This document shows positions 9,848 through 18,022 of a stretch of DNA of 50,667 bases, piece after piece. Position 1 is the first letter of the stretch. The number at the start of each line of letters is the position of its first letter. This stretch comes from Burkholderiales bacterium (lineage in GTDB: Bacteria; Pseudomonadota; Gammaproteobacteria; Burkholderiales; Burkholderiaceae_C), in the NCBI GenBank assembly GCA_016000195.1, contig JAECRO010000019.1, forward strand, positions 1 through 50,667, written 5' to 3'. The notes under the pieces were generated by a model. It was given only the letters and a program-made list of their open reading frames with translations, did not search any database and was not told the DNA's origin. The translations under genes were made by a program, and so were the position numbers.

Positions 9848-10612
9848 ATGAACACCACCACGAGACCGGATTTGCTGCAGGCGTTTGACGCGCTGCTTGA
9901 GCCCGCGCGCTTCAAGGACTATGGACCCAACGGCCTGCAGGTCGAGGGGAAAAGGCAGGTTCACCGCATCGTTTCCGGCGTCACGGCCAGCCGCGCATTG
10001 ATAGAAGCGGCGATTGACGCGCAGGCCGATGCCGTCTTTGTGCATCACGGCCTGTTCTGGCGCGGCCAGGACGGCTGCGTGACGGGCTGGATGAAGCAGC
10101 GCCTGGCGCTGCTGCTGGCCCACGACATCAACCTGTTTGCCTACCACCTGCCGCTGGATGCGCACCCTGAACTGGGCAACAACGCGCAGCTCGGGCTGCA
10201 GCTGGGCTTGACGGCTGGCGCGCGTTTCGGCGAGCAGGACCTGGGATTCCTGGGTGGACGGTCCGATGGCGGCAGCTTTGCCTCCACCTGTGCGCTGGCT
10301 GAACACATTGAAAGCAGGTTAAAAAGGCCTGTTGTGCAGGTGGGGCAAGCGCAGGCAGCTATTAAAAACATAGCGTGGTGCAGCGGCGGGGCGCAAGGCT
10401 ACTTTGAGGCCGCGATTGCCGCTGGCGCCGACGCTTTCATCACCGGCGAGATTTCCGAGCCGCAGGCCCACTACGCGCGAGAGATGGGCGTGGCGTTCAT
10501 CGCCTGCGGCCACCATGCCTCGGAGCGCTACGGCGCGCCTGCCGTGGCGGCGCACGTTGCGGCGCAATTCGGGCTGCAGCACCAGTTCATCGACATTGAC
10601 AACCCCGCATGA
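9848..10612 (+). CDS. Nif3-like dinuclear metal centre protein (YbgI family)
   Basis: A 254-residue cytoplasmic protein of the conserved Nif3/YbgI family, sometimes annotated as a GTP cyclohydrolase I type 2. The biochemical role is unsettled. The metal ligands are visible: His66-His67 (VFVHHGLFW), Asp104 (PLDAHPELG), and a C-terminal His222-His223/Glu226 (CGHHASERYG). A copy of the dispersed repeat lies in frame near residues 163-176, encoding QAQAAIKNIAW. The gene overlaps pdxA by four bases (ATGA), so the two are co-translated. Confidence 0.93.
   Translation: MNTTTRPDLLQAFDALLEPARFKDYGPNGLQVEGKRQVHRIVSGVTASRALIEAAIDAQADAVFVHHGLFWRGQDGCVTGWMKQRLALLLAHDINLFAYHLPLDAHPELGNNAQLGLQLGLTAGARFGEQDLGFLGGRSDGGSFASTCALAEHIESRLKRPVVQVGQAQAAIKNIAWCSGGAQGYFEAAIAAGADAFITGEISEPQAHYAREMGVAFIACGHHASERYGAPAVAAHVAAQFGLQHQFIDIDNPA
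10334..10375 (+). repeat. Dispersed palindromic repeat inside the nif3-like gene, copy 4
   Basis: The segment GCAAGCGCAGGCAGCTATTA through ACATAGCG matches the core of the intergenic repeats (GCAGCTAT-N7-ATAGC) but is read in frame as GQAQAAIKNIAW. The surrounding protein motifs continue normally on both sides. Confidence 0.65.
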
Positions 10613-11652
10613 AAAAACCAATCCTCATCACCATGGGCGATGCCGCCGGCATTGGCCCGGAAATCATCGCCAGGTCATTTCGCGATTCGCCGGACGACCT
10701 GACGGGTTGCGTAGTGATCGGTGACGTGGCGACGCTGCGCCGCGCCACCGCGCTGATCGCTGCGCAAGCCGGAACGATGGCGCTGCCGGTGGCGCAACTC
10801 GACACCCTGGCCGACCTGCCGTCCGTTCCGCCAAACTGCCTCGGCGTGCTACAAAAATGCGAGCTGCCTGCGCTTGTTCCATATGGGCAAGTCAGTGGTC
10901 TGGCAGGGCAAGCCGCTGCCGAATGCATTGTCTGGGCCGCGCGCGCCGTGCTGGCGGGGCAGGCTGGAGCCATGGTGACGGCGCCGATTCACAAGGAAGC
11001 GCTGGCCGCCGCCGGTGGCTGGGCGGCCCGTTTTCCGGGGCACACCGAAATGCTGCAGGCCGAAGCGGCCGCGTTCCTGGGCAAGCCGGTGAGCGCGGTG
11101 CCGGTGCGCATGATGCTGGCCAACGACGAGCTGAAAACCGTGCTGGTGAGCATCCACATGTCGCTCAGGAATGCGATTGATGCCGTGACGTTTGACAATG
11201 TGCTGCAAACCTTGCGCATTACGCACGAAGCGGTGAGCGCCAGCCTGGGGCGGCCGCCGCGCATTGCCGTGGCGGGCCTGAATCCGCACGCCGGCGAGGG
11301 CGGGCTGTTCGGCAGTGAAGAGCAGCTCATCATTGCGCCGGCCATTGCCGTGGCCCGGGAGGAGGGGCTGGATGCGCGCGGGCCTTTCGCGCCCGACACG
11401 GTTTTCATGCGGGCGCGCAACACGCCGGCAAAACCCGGCGAATTTGACGTGGTGGTCGCCATGTACCACGACCAGGGCCTGATTCCGGTCAAATACCTCG
11501 GGGTGGAGCAGGGTGTCAACGTCACGCTCGGCCTGCCGCTGGTGCGCACCAGCCCGGACCATGGCACGGCTTTCGATATTGCCGGCACCGGCCAGGCCGA
11601 CGCCTCCAGCCTGCTGGCCGCCATCCGCATGGCGCGCCAGCTGGCTGCGTAG
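10609..11652 (+). CDS. pdxA: 4-hydroxythreonine-4-phosphate dehydrogenase
   Basis: PdxA oxidises 4-phosphohydroxy-L-threonine in the DXP-dependent pathway of pyridoxal phosphate synthesis, in the cytoplasm. The 347-residue protein shows TMGDAAGIGPEII at the N-terminus, the PGHTEML segment, and the metal/substrate motif MYHDQGLIPVKYL. Around residues 80-94 the sequence VLQKCELPALVPYGQ is encoded by a reversed copy of the dispersed repeat, in a region where PdxA proteins vary. It is translationally coupled to the upstream nif3-like gene and converges on mscL. Confidence 0.96.
   Translation: MKKPILITMGDAAGIGPEIIARSFRDSPDDLTGCVVIGDVATLRRATALIAAQAGTMALPVAQLDTLADLPSVPPNCLGVLQKCELPALVPYGQVSGLAGQAAAECIVWAARAVLAGQAGAMVTAPIHKEALAAAGGWAARFPGHTEMLQAEAAAFLGKPVSAVPVRMMLANDELKTVLVSIHMSLRNAIDAVTFDNVLQTLRITHEAVSASLGRPPRIAVAGLNPHAGEGGLFGSEEQLIIAPAIAVAREEGLDARGPFAPDTVFMRARNTPAKPGEFDVVVAMYHDQGLIPVKYLGVEQGVNVTLGLPLVRTSPDHGTAFDIAGTGQADASSLLAAIRMARQLAA
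10847..10890 (-). repeat. Dispersed palindromic repeat inside pdxA, copy 5 (reverse orientation)
   Basis: On the minus strand the segment reads CAAGCGCAGGCAGCTCGCAT then TTTTGTAGCAC, which is the repeat core with one arm changed (GCTCG for GCTAT). It is translated on the plus strand as VLQKCELPALVP without breaking the pdxA frame. Confidence 0.6.
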
Positions 11653-11680
11653 CCTGAAGGCCGGCTTACCGTTTCAGGCT
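11651..11680. terminator. Candidate bidirectional hairpin between pdxA and mscL
   Basis: AGCCTGAA and TTCAGGCT form an eight-pair stem around a 14-base loop in the convergent junction. It begins within the pdxA stop codon and extends past the mscL stop codon. There is no long U-run on either side, so its terminator role is only plausible. Confidence 0.4.
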
Positions 11681-12088
11681 GTCACGGATTTCGCGCAGCA
11701 GCACGATATCTTCAGCCGGTGCGGCGGTTGGCGCAACCACTTCACGGCGCTTGAGCCGGTTGATCTGCTTGACCATCAGGAAAATGATGAACGCCAGAAT
11801 GGCAAAGTTGACCGCCACCGTGATGAAGCTGCCGTAGGCGAACACCGGAACGCCGGCTTTTTTCAGCGCATCCAGCGTCGTCGGAATGCCCGGCGGCACG
11901 CTGCCCAGCACCAGGAACATATTCGAAAAATCCAGCTTGCCGATCACCGCCCCGACCACCGGCATGATCAGGTCGCCCACCACGGAGTCCACAATCTTGC
12001 TGAAAGCCGCCCCGATGATCACGCCAACGGCCAGGTCGATCACGTTGCCCTTGATGGCAAACTCCTTGAATTCCTGCATCATTCCCAT
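11666..12088 (-). CDS. mscL: Large-conductance mechanosensitive channel
   Basis: MscL is the homopentameric inner-membrane channel that vents solutes on hypo-osmotic shock. The 140-residue protein has the N-terminal amphipathic helix ([20 protein letters not shown]), the pore helix TM1 ([18 protein letters not shown]), a periplasmic loop, TM2 ([18 protein letters not shown]) and a C-terminal cytoplasmic helix ([12 protein letters not shown]). The start used is MGMMQEF with AGGGGAA upstream; initiation at the second or third Met is equally possible. It is transcribed away from petA. Confidence 0.97.
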   Translation of the reverse strand: MGMMQEFKEFAIKGNVIDLAVGVIIGAAFSKIVDSVVGDLIMPVVGAVIGKLDFSNMFLVLGSVPPGIPTTLDALKKAGVPVFAYGSFITVAVNFAILAFIIFLMVKQINRLKRREVVAPTAAPAEDIVLLREIRDSLKR

Positions 12089-12291
12089 AGGGTTCCCCTG
12101 TTTCTTTGTGATGGTTGCACCGATACCGCACCGTGCGTAACGGCAGACAATTATGCTGGTTTGGCCTGAATTTCCAGGCCGTTTGCACGCCGGGTTTGCA
12201 ACAAAGTAGGCGTGTCCATGAAGCGCAAAACAATGGGGCTGGGTGAGTTGGCGCCGGGGCGAGGCAATCGAAAAACCGGTTCTCGCTCCGC

Positions 12292-12297
12292 TACAAT
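12292..12297 (+). promoter_or_regulatory. Candidate -10 element for petABC
   Basis: TACAAT lies about 50 bases before the petA start in the 259-base gap separating divergent mscL and petA. No convincing -35 hexamer sits at 16-18 bases upstream. The rest of that gap shows no gene or repeat. Confidence 0.3.
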
Positions 12298-12347
12298 TAC
12301 GGGTTTACCCCCTAGGCCTTTTTCAAGCCAGCTCTTGAAGGACTTTC

Positions 12348-12974
12348 ATGACCCAAGCAAGCGTAATGAGTGTGCCGCACGGCGCTCCTGTCGATAAAGA
12401 TAAAAGAAACTGGATCGTTGCCACCTGCGCCATGGGCGGCGCAGGCGTTGTTGCCGTGGCGGTTCCCTTTGTGAGCACCTTTCAGCCGTCTGAACGAGCC
12501 AAGGCCACTGGCGCTGCAGTCGAGGTTGATATTTCAGCGCTTAAACCCGGCGAGAAAATGACCGTGGAGTGGCGCGGCAAACCGGTCTGGATTGTCAAGC
12601 GCACACCCGAGCAACTCGCTGGTCTGCCCAAGAATGATCCTCTTCTGGCCGACCCCAAATCGAAACGCAAGCTGCCTGACTGGACGCCGGCCTACGCGCG
12701 CAATGAAAACCGCTCCATCAAGGCCGACACGCTGGTGGTGGTCGGCATTTGTCCGCACCTGGGCTGTTCGCCGTCGGACAAGTTCCAGCCCGGCGCCCAG
12801 CCTTCCTTGCCTGACGATTGGGCGGGTGGTTTCTTGTGCCCTTGCCATGGATCAACCTTTGATCTGGCAGGCCGCGTGTACAAGAACAAGCCTTCGCCAG
12901 ATAACCTCGAAGTGCCTCCGCACATGTACCTGTCGGATGCCAAGCTGCTGATTGGTGAAGACAAAAAGGCCTGA
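12348..12974 (+). CDS. petA: Ubiquinol-cytochrome c reductase, Rieske iron-sulfur subunit
   Basis: The Rieske subunit of the bc1 complex takes electrons from ubiquinol at the Qo site and passes them to cytochrome c1. The 208-residue protein has an N-terminal membrane anchor (about 22-42). The [2Fe-2S] ligands are in two boxes: Cys135-Pro-His137-Leu-Gly-Cys140 and Cys164-Pro-Cys166-His167. Cys135/His137 and Cys164/His167 bind the cluster, and Cys140/Cys166 form the disulfide. The expected downstream partners petB and petC follow in order. Confidence 0.98.
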   Translation: MTQASVMSVPHGAPVDKDKRNWIVATCAMGGAGVVAVAVPFVSTFQPSERAKATGAAVEVDISALKPGEKMTVEWRGKPVWIVKRTPEQLAGLPKNDPLLADPKSKRKLPDWTPAYARNENRSIKADTLVVVGICPHLGCSPSDKFQPGAQPSLPDDWAGGFLCPCHGSTFDLAGRVYKNKPSPDNLEVPPHMYLSDAKLLIGEDKKA

Positions 12975-13081
12975 GGGCGCGCCACCTCCTTCACAAGACC
13001 TTTCCGCGCGCGACCGATACCCTGCCGTCCTGCACCGTATCAAGTCCGCGGCCAAAGCAACCCACCGAACCAGGATCAGTT

Positions 13082-14491
13082 ATGGCTGAATTCAAAGAAA
13101 TCTCTCCCGATGCTCCGCTCGCTGCCCAGGCGATGAATTGGCTCGACAACCGTTTTCCCGCCAGCAAGCTCTACAAAGAGCACATGAGCGAGTATTACGC
13201 GCCGAAAAACTTCAACTTCTGGTACATCTTTGGCTCGCTGGCCATGCTGGTGCTGGTCATCCAGATCGTCACCGGCATCTTCCTGACCATGAACTACAAG
13301 CCCGAAGCCTCCCTGGCTTTCGGCTCGGTCGAGTACATCATGCGCGACGTGCCCTGGGGATGGCTGATCCGCTACATGCATTCCACCGGGGCATCGGCCT
13401 TTTTTATCGTCGTTTACATGCACATGTTCCGCGGCCTGATTTACGGCAGCTACCGCAAGCCGCGTGAATTGATCTGGGTGTTTGGCTGCGCGATTTTCCT
13501 GGCGCTGATGGCCGAGGCTTTCATGGGCTACCTGCTGCCCTGGGGCCAGATGAGCTACTGGGGCGCCCAGGTCATCGTGAACCTGTTTGCAGCCATTCCT
13601 TTCATCGGTCCTGACCTGGCGCTGCTGATTCGCGGCGACTACGTGGTTGGCGATGCAACGCTGAACCGCTTTTTTGCCTTCCACGTCATCGCCGTTCCGC
13701 TGGTGCTGCTGGGTCTGGTGGTGGCGCACATCATTGCGCTGCATGAAGTGGGTTCCAACAATCCCGATGGCGTTGAGATCAAAGGTCCGAATGCGCCGCG
13801 CGATGCCGCTGGCCATCCGCTGGACGGCATTCCGTTTCACCCTTACTACACGGTGCATGACATCTTCGGCGTCAGCATTTTCCTGATGATCTTCTCGGCG
13901 ATCATTTTCTTTGCGCCCGAGTTTGGCGGCTACTTCCTGGAATACAACAACTTCATTCCCGCCGACCCGCTGCAAACGCCGCTGCACATTGCCCCGGTCT
14001 GGTATTTCACGCCTTACTATTCGATGCTGCGTGCCATTACCGGCGAGATGATGTATGCGCTGATTGCCTGCGTACTGGCTGGTGCGGTGCTGGGTGTGGT
14101 CAAGGCCAAAGTTGCCAACCTGGCCAAGGCCATCATCGTCGGCGCTGCCGTGGTGCTGGTGGCTGCCATGCTGCTGATTGATGCCAAGTTCTGGGGCGTG
14201 GTCGTCATGGGCGGTGCGGTCATCATCCTGTTCTTCCTGCCATGGCTGGACAAAAGCGAAGTCAAGTCCATCCGCTATCGCCCGACCTGGAACAAATACC
14301 TCTATGGTGTCTTTGTGATCAACTTCCTGATCCTGGGCTACCTGGGTGTTCAGCCACCTTCGGCGATTGGCGGGCGCGTGTCGCAAGCGGGAACTCTGTT
14401 CTACTTCGGCTTTTTCCTGCTGATGCCGTGGTGGAGCCGATTGGGCACCTTCAAGCGCGTTCCCGATCGCGTGACATTTTCCGCCCATTGA
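13082..14491 (+). CDS. petB: Cytochrome b of the bc1 complex
   Basis: Cytochrome b carries hemes bL and bH and both quinone sites. The 469-residue protein is a fused form spanning the full cytochrome b length. The heme ligands are His100/His114 and His201/His216, with the usual spacing. LLPWGQMSYWGAQV lines the Qo pocket. The classical Qo motif PEWY reads PVWY here (305-308), replacing the catalytic glutamate with valine. The C-terminus adds extra hydrophobic helices beyond position 400. The gene lies between petA and petC. Confidence 0.98.
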   Translation: MAEFKEISPDAPLAAQAMNWLDNRFPASKLYKEHMSEYYAPKNFNFWYIFGSLAMLVLVIQIVTGIFLTMNYKPEASLAFGSVEYIMRDVPWGWLIRYMHSTGASAFFIVVYMHMFRGLIYGSYRKPRELIWVFGCAIFLALMAEAFMGYLLPWGQMSYWGAQVIVNLFAAIPFIGPDLALLIRGDYVVGDATLNRFFAFHVIAVPLVLLGLVVAHIIALHEVGSNNPDGVEIKGPNAPRDAAGHPLDGIPFHPYYTVHDIFGVSIFLMIFSAIIFFAPEFGGYFLEYNNFIPADPLQTPLHIAPVWYFTPYYSMLRAITGEMMYALIACVLAGAVLGVVKAKVANLAKAIIVGAAVVLVAAMLLIDAKFWGVVVMGGAVIILFFLPWLDKSEVKSIRYRPTWNKYLYGVFVINFLILGYLGVQPPSAIGGRVSQAGTLFYFGFFLLMPWWSRLGTFKRVPDRVTFSAH

Positions 14492-14508
14492 GCAGGAGAC
14501 CAACAACC

Positions 14509-15264
14509 ATGAAAAAACTCATTCTCGCCCTGATTGCCACGATCGGTTTGGTGGCTGGTGCACAAGCCGCAACGGGCGGACTTGCCTGGGACAAAGCACC
14601 CAGCAAGACCAATGACGTGGCAGCCCTGCAAAATGGCGCCAAACTGTTCGTCAACTACTGCCTGAACTGCCACTCGGCAGCCTTCATGCGCTTCAACCGC
14701 CTGAAAGACATCGGTCTGACCGACCAGCAGATCAAGGACAACCTGCTTTTCACGACCGAAAAAGTTGGCGAAACCATGAAATCCGCGATTGATCCGAAAC
14801 AGGCTAAGGCCTGGTTTGGAGCCCTTCCGCCCGACCTGACCGTGATTGCGCGTTCGCGTTCCGGCGCCGGTGGCACGGGTGCCGATTACCTCTACACCTA
14901 CCTGCGCACCTTCTACCGCGACGAGACCAAGGCAACCGGCTGGAACAACCTGGTATTTCCCAATGTAGCCATGCCGCATGCGCTTTGGGAACTGCAGGGC
15001 GTGCGCAAGCCCGTGTATGCCGAACAGGAAGAGCATGGTCACAAGGTTGCCATTTTCAAGGGATGGGAACAGGTGACGCCGGGCACCATGACGCCACTGC
15101 AATATGACCAGGCCATGGGCGATCTCGTCGGTTATTTGCAATGGATGGCCGAGCCCGTGCAAAATACCCGTGTACGCATTGGCGTCTGGGTGCTGATTTT
15201 CCTGCTCTGCTTCACTTTTGTTGCCTGGCGCCTCAATGCGGCGTACTGGAAAGACATCAAGTAA
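14509..15264 (+). CDS. petC: Cytochrome c1 of the bc1 complex
   Basis: Cytochrome c1 receives electrons from the Rieske centre and reduces soluble or membrane-bound cytochrome c in the periplasm. The 251-residue protein starts with a signal peptide (1-20, AQA cleavage). The heme is attached at Cys51-Leu-Asn-Cys54-His55, a Met ligand is likely in NVAMPHALW, and a C-terminal anchor spans about 223-243. I chose the ATG at 14509, which follows AGGAGACC, over an upstream frame that runs into petB. A hairpin terminator follows. Confidence 0.97.
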   Translation: MKKLILALIATIGLVAGAQAATGGLAWDKAPSKTNDVAALQNGAKLFVNYCLNCHSAAFMRFNRLKDIGLTDQQIKDNLLFTTEKVGETMKSAIDPKQAKAWFGALPPDLTVIARSRSGAGGTGADYLYTYLRTFYRDETKATGWNNLVFPNVAMPHALWELQGVRKPVYAEQEEHGHKVAIFKGWEQVTPGTMTPLQYDQAMGDLVGYLQWMAEPVQNTRVRIGVWVLIFLLCFTFVAWRLNAAYWKDIK

Positions 15265-15297
15265 TTTTTTCGCCGGGGTAAGGCCTCGGCGCCTTCT

Positions 15298-15331
15298 GGA
15301 GTGGATGCTTTCAATGTATCCACTCCTTTGC
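15298..15331 (+). terminator. Hairpin terminator after petC
   Basis: GGAGTGGAT and ATCCACTCC form a perfect nine-pair stem around an 11-base loop, followed by TTTGCATTT. It lies 33 bases after the petC stop and before the sspA ribosome site, so it should end or attenuate the pet transcript. Confidence 0.65.
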
Positions 15332-15349
15332 ATTTAGGAGTTCCGAATC

Positions 15350-15961
15350 ATGATGGTCCTTTATTCAGGCACAACCTGCCCCTTTTCGCACCGCTGCCGT
15401 TTTGTGTTGTTTGAAAAAGGCATGGATTTCGAAATTCGCGATGTTGATCTGTACAACAAGCCTGAAGACATCAATGTGATGAATCCCTACGGCCAGGTTC
15501 CGATCCTGGTCGAACGTGACCTGATTCTGTACGAGTCAAACATCATCAACGAGTACATCGACGAGCGCTTCCCGCATCCGCAGCTCATGCCCGGCGACCC
15601 GGTGGATCGCGCGCGCGTTCGCCTGTTCCTGCTCAACTTTGAAAAAGAGTTGTTTGTTCATGTCAGCGCACTCGAATCCCGCGCTTCCAAGGGCAATGAG
15701 AAAGCGCTGGAGAAATCGCGCGCCCATATCCGTGACCGCCTGACACAACTCGCGCCAATTTTCCTGAAAAACAAGTTCATGCTCGGCGACAATTTCTCGA
15801 TGCTGGACGTGGCGATTGCACCGCTGCTCTGGCGCCTGGATTACTACGGCATCGACCTGTCAAAAAATGCCGCGCCGCTGCTCAAGTATGCTGAACGCAT
15901 TTTCTCCCGTCCCGCCTACATTGAAGCGCTGACGCCTTCTGAAAAGGTCATGCGCAAATAA
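15350..15961 (+). CDS. sspA: Stringent starvation protein A
   Basis: SspA is a glutathione-S-transferase-fold protein that binds RNA polymerase and modulates transcription under starvation and acid stress. The 203-residue protein has an N-terminal thioredoxin-like domain (LYSGTTCPFSHRCRFVLFEKG) and a helical C-terminal domain. The PYGQVPILVERDLILYES segment is typical. The pairing with sspB immediately downstream is the usual arrangement in beta- and gammaproteobacteria and separates it from generic GSTs. Confidence 0.95.
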   Translation: MMVLYSGTTCPFSHRCRFVLFEKGMDFEIRDVDLYNKPEDINVMNPYGQVPILVERDLILYESNIINEYIDERFPHPQLMPGDPVDRARVRLFLLNFEKELFVHVSALESRASKGNEKALEKSRAHIRDRLTQLAPIFLKNKFMLGDNFSMLDVAIAPLLWRLDYYGIDLSKNAAPLLKYAERIFSRPAYIEALTPSEKVMRK

Positions 15962-16002
15962 TTGCGCATTGAATTACCGGAATAAGCATCTTGGCCGAAT
16001 TC

Positions 16003-16575
16003 ATGAACGCATCGAATGCCACGTCAACCCGTCCTTACCTGATACGTGCCCTGTACGAATGGTGTACCGACAACGGGTTTACGCCTTATGTCGCCGTGTC
16101 GGTGGACAACACCGTGCAGGTGCCGCGCGAGTATGTCAAAAACAACGAGATCGTACTCAATATCGGGTTTGATGCGACCAGTTCGCTGACGCTCGGTAAC
16201 GAGTTCATCGAGTTCAAGGCACGGTTTGGCGGAAGCGCCCGCGAAATACTGGTTCCGGTCAGTCATGTGATTGCCATCTATGCCCGGGAAAACGGGCAGG
16301 GCATGGCTTTTCCTTTTGAAACCCTTCCCGAAGGAATCGCTGGCGCCAATGATTCTCAGACGGTCGTGCCTGCAGCATTGGATCAAGATGCTAAACCGGG
16401 ATCGTCACCAGCAGTGCAGGCATCCTCGGAAACGCCTGACAGCAAGATCATGCAACTGGTGGAAAACGTGCCGGACAGTCCGCCTGCCGGCTCAGGCAAG
16501 CAGAAAAAAACAGACGCACCTGAGCCACCCAAACCGCCGCCAAGGCCACGGCCTTCGCTCAAGCGAGTAAAGTAG
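16003..16575 (+). CDS. sspB: ClpXP protease specificity-enhancing factor SspB
   Basis: SspB tethers ssrA-tagged proteins to ClpXP for degradation. The globular dimer domain spans roughly the first 110 residues (RPYLIRALYEWCTDNGFTPY, then the beta-rich LNIGFDATSS region). A flexible acidic/proline-rich linker follows, then a basic C-terminal tail that would contain the ClpX-binding peptide (SLKRVK at the end). I prefer the ATG at 16003 (190 aa); an in-frame TTG at 15991 would add four residues. The stop codon overlaps a probable tRNA promoter. Confidence 0.94.
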   Translation: MNASNATSTRPYLIRALYEWCTDNGFTPYVAVSVDNTVQVPREYVKNNEIVLNIGFDATSSLTLGNEFIEFKARFGGSAREILVPVSHVIAIYARENGQGMAFPFETLPEGIAGANDSQTVVPAALDQDAKPGSSPAVQASSETPDSKIMQLVENVPDSPPAGSGKQKKTDAPEPPKPPPRPRPSLKRVK

Positions 16576-16578
16576 AAT
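16573..16578 (+). promoter_or_regulatory. Candidate -10 box of the tRNA-Thr gene, overlapping the sspB stop
   Basis: TAGAAT starts on the sspB stop codon TAG and lies nine bases before the tRNA 5' end, the distance expected if transcription starts a few bases before the mature end. The -35 region is not recognisable. Confidence 0.35.
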
Positions 16579-16587
16579 ACGATTTGT

Positions 16588-16663
16588 GCCGCTTTAGCTC
16601 AGTTGGTAGAGCAACCGCCTTGTAAGCGGTAGGTCGTCAGTTCGATTCCGACAAGCGGCACCA
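16588..16663 (+). tRNA. tRNA-Thr (anticodon UGU)
   Basis: The 76-base sequence folds as a standard cloverleaf. The acceptor stem pairs GCCGCTT with AAGCGGC, the D arm contains AGCTCAGTTGGTAGAGC, the anticodon stem ACCGC/GCGGT encloses loop CTTGTAA with anticodon TGT at 16621-16623, and the T arm contains GTTCGATTC. CCA is encoded at 16661-16663. Confidence 0.97.
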
Positions 16664-16696
16664 TTTCCAGTATTTTAATAAAATCCATCAAATACC

Positions 16697-16746
16697 TGCC
16701 CTGCGCGCAGTGGGTCAGCATAGTTAGCTATCAATTAAATAGCTAA
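16697..16746 (+). repeat. Dispersed palindromic repeat, copy 6
   Basis: Downstream of tRNA-Thr. The core TTAGCTATCAATTAAATAGCTAA is a nearly perfect palindrome (TTAGCTAT/ATAGCTAA), preceded by a CCTGCGCGCAG arm. This is the most symmetrical copy in the window. Confidence 0.7.
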
Positions 16747-16782
16747 AAAAATAATTTCCAGATTTTGCGCTATGCCGAAGGA

Positions 16783-17103
16783 TTACTGTCTTTTGGCGAT
16801 CAGTATTTTCAGCCGGATGGATGCAACCTTCCAGCCCTGGCGAAGCAGACTGGCCTGCATCAGCGGGATCAACTGCCGGATTTTGGCGGATGCCGCATTG
16901 CTGCTTACCAGCAGGCACCAGGTCTCGCCGTCAATCGGCCCGGCCTTGACGGCAGGGCGCAAGCCGCTTGGGATCAGCGCTTCAATGGCCTTGAGCCGCT
17001 CGCTGGATTCGCGGACCCGTTGCGTCAGCCGTGCCAGCGAGGGTGAGTCCCCGGCGGCTTGATGCAGCGTAACCGTTGATGGAAGGCGTCTGTGGTGATT
17101 CAC
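16783..17103 (-). CDS. DciA/DUF721 family protein
   Basis: A 106-residue protein of the DUF721 family. DciA is the ancestral loader of the replicative helicase DnaB in bacteria that lack DnaC, but short members like this may differ in role. The family core is visible: a central ALIPSGLRPAVKAGPIDGETW beta segment, then the WCLLVSSNAASAKIRQLIP stretch and a terminal helix-strand (LRQGWKVASIRLKI). The gene is transcribed in the same direction as the ABC ATPase 133 bases upstream, but the two are functionally unrelated. I see no definite promoter. Confidence 0.8.
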   Translation of the reverse strand: MNHHRRLPSTVTLHQAAGDSPSLARLTQRVRESSERLKAIEALIPSGLRPAVKAGPIDGETWCLLVSSNAASAKIRQLIPLMQASLLRQGWKVASIRLKILIAKRQ

Positions 17104-17236
17104 GGTAAGCGGGTCCGGTCCGCATGCGCGCTGGCCGCGCCTGGTAGCTAGGGCATTTGATTATCAGGGATGGGCGTTGGCAGGAAGGGCCAAAAACCAG
17201 CCGGCAGGCGCAGATGAATTTTTGCTGCCCCTGGGT

Positions 17237-17989
17237 TCAAGGCATCAAGTGCTCATTCGCGGGTTGACCAAGGTGTTTGAATATCTCCGCGTGCAGATCG
17301 TCTGTGTGCGCCTTTTCCATGAATTCGTTGATGGATCCGCTAAAACGGACCAAACCCTTGTCAAGCAGGACCAGGCGATCTGCGACCTTGACTTCTTCTG
17401 CCAGATGCGTTGCCCATAGCACTGCAACCCCTTGATCCTGGGCCAGGCTGCGCACGGCCGTCAGCAACTGCTGGCGTGAGGCCATGTCCAGCCCCGCCGT
17501 GGCTTCGTCCATCAACAGCACGCGTGGCCGGTGGAGCAAGGCACGGACCAGTTCGACCTTGCGGCGGGTACCCCCGGACAGGCTGCGCACGACGGCCTTG
17601 GCCTGCGTCGTCATTCCTATCTGTTCCAGTGCCTCGGCAATGCGCTGTCTGGCCAGGGCGCGCGCGAGTCCATGCAGATCAGTATGAAACAGCAAATTGG
17701 CCTGTACCGTCAGATCAAGGTCCAGCGCACTTTGCTGGAACACCACGCCCAGGCCTGCCAGCGCCCGGCTGGCCTGGGTACGCATGTCGTGTCCCAGGAC
17801 TTGGATGTGTCCACGGTCGGGACTGAACAAGCCGGTAAGCAGTTGCAGCAGGGTCGATTTGCCGGCGCCGTTGGGGCCTAGCAAGGCGACTATTTCACCG
17901 GCATGCAGGTTCAGGCTGACCCCTTGCAGGGCGTGTTTTCCGGCATAGGACTTGTGCAGGTCTTGTGTACTCAACAGGATGTCGGTCAT
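17237..17989 (-). CDS. ABC transporter ATPase associated with the PQQ alcohol dehydrogenase system
   Basis: A 250-residue ATP-binding subunit with Walker A GPNGAGKST (38-46), signature LSGGT (137-141), Walker B VLLMDEATAGLD (157-168) and H-loop His195. The DRA-type layout with a linked ABC-2 permease fits an export system. The family that accompanies quinoprotein alcohol dehydrogenases (TIGR03864-type, by memory) is the best match. Its likely partners, the permease at 20695 and the beta-propeller and binding proteins, are on the opposite strand and separated by 0.5-2.7 kb, so it is transcribed apart from them. Substrate unknown. Confidence 0.9.
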   Translation of the reverse strand: MTDILLSTQDLHKSYAGKHALQGVSLNLHAGEIVALLGPNGAGKSTLLQLLTGLFSPDRGHIQVLGHDMRTQASRALAGLGVVFQQSALDLDLTVQANLLFHTDLHGLARALARQRIAEALEQIGMTTQAKAVVRSLSGGTRRKVELVRALLHRPRVLLMDEATAGLDMASRQQLLTAVRSLAQDQGVAVLWATHLAEEVKVADRLVLLDKGLVRFSGSINEFMEKAHTDDLHAEIFKHLGQPANEHLMP

Positions 17990-18022
17990 GTACGGGTCAA
18001 TCTTGAAAAAGAAGCCAAAAGC

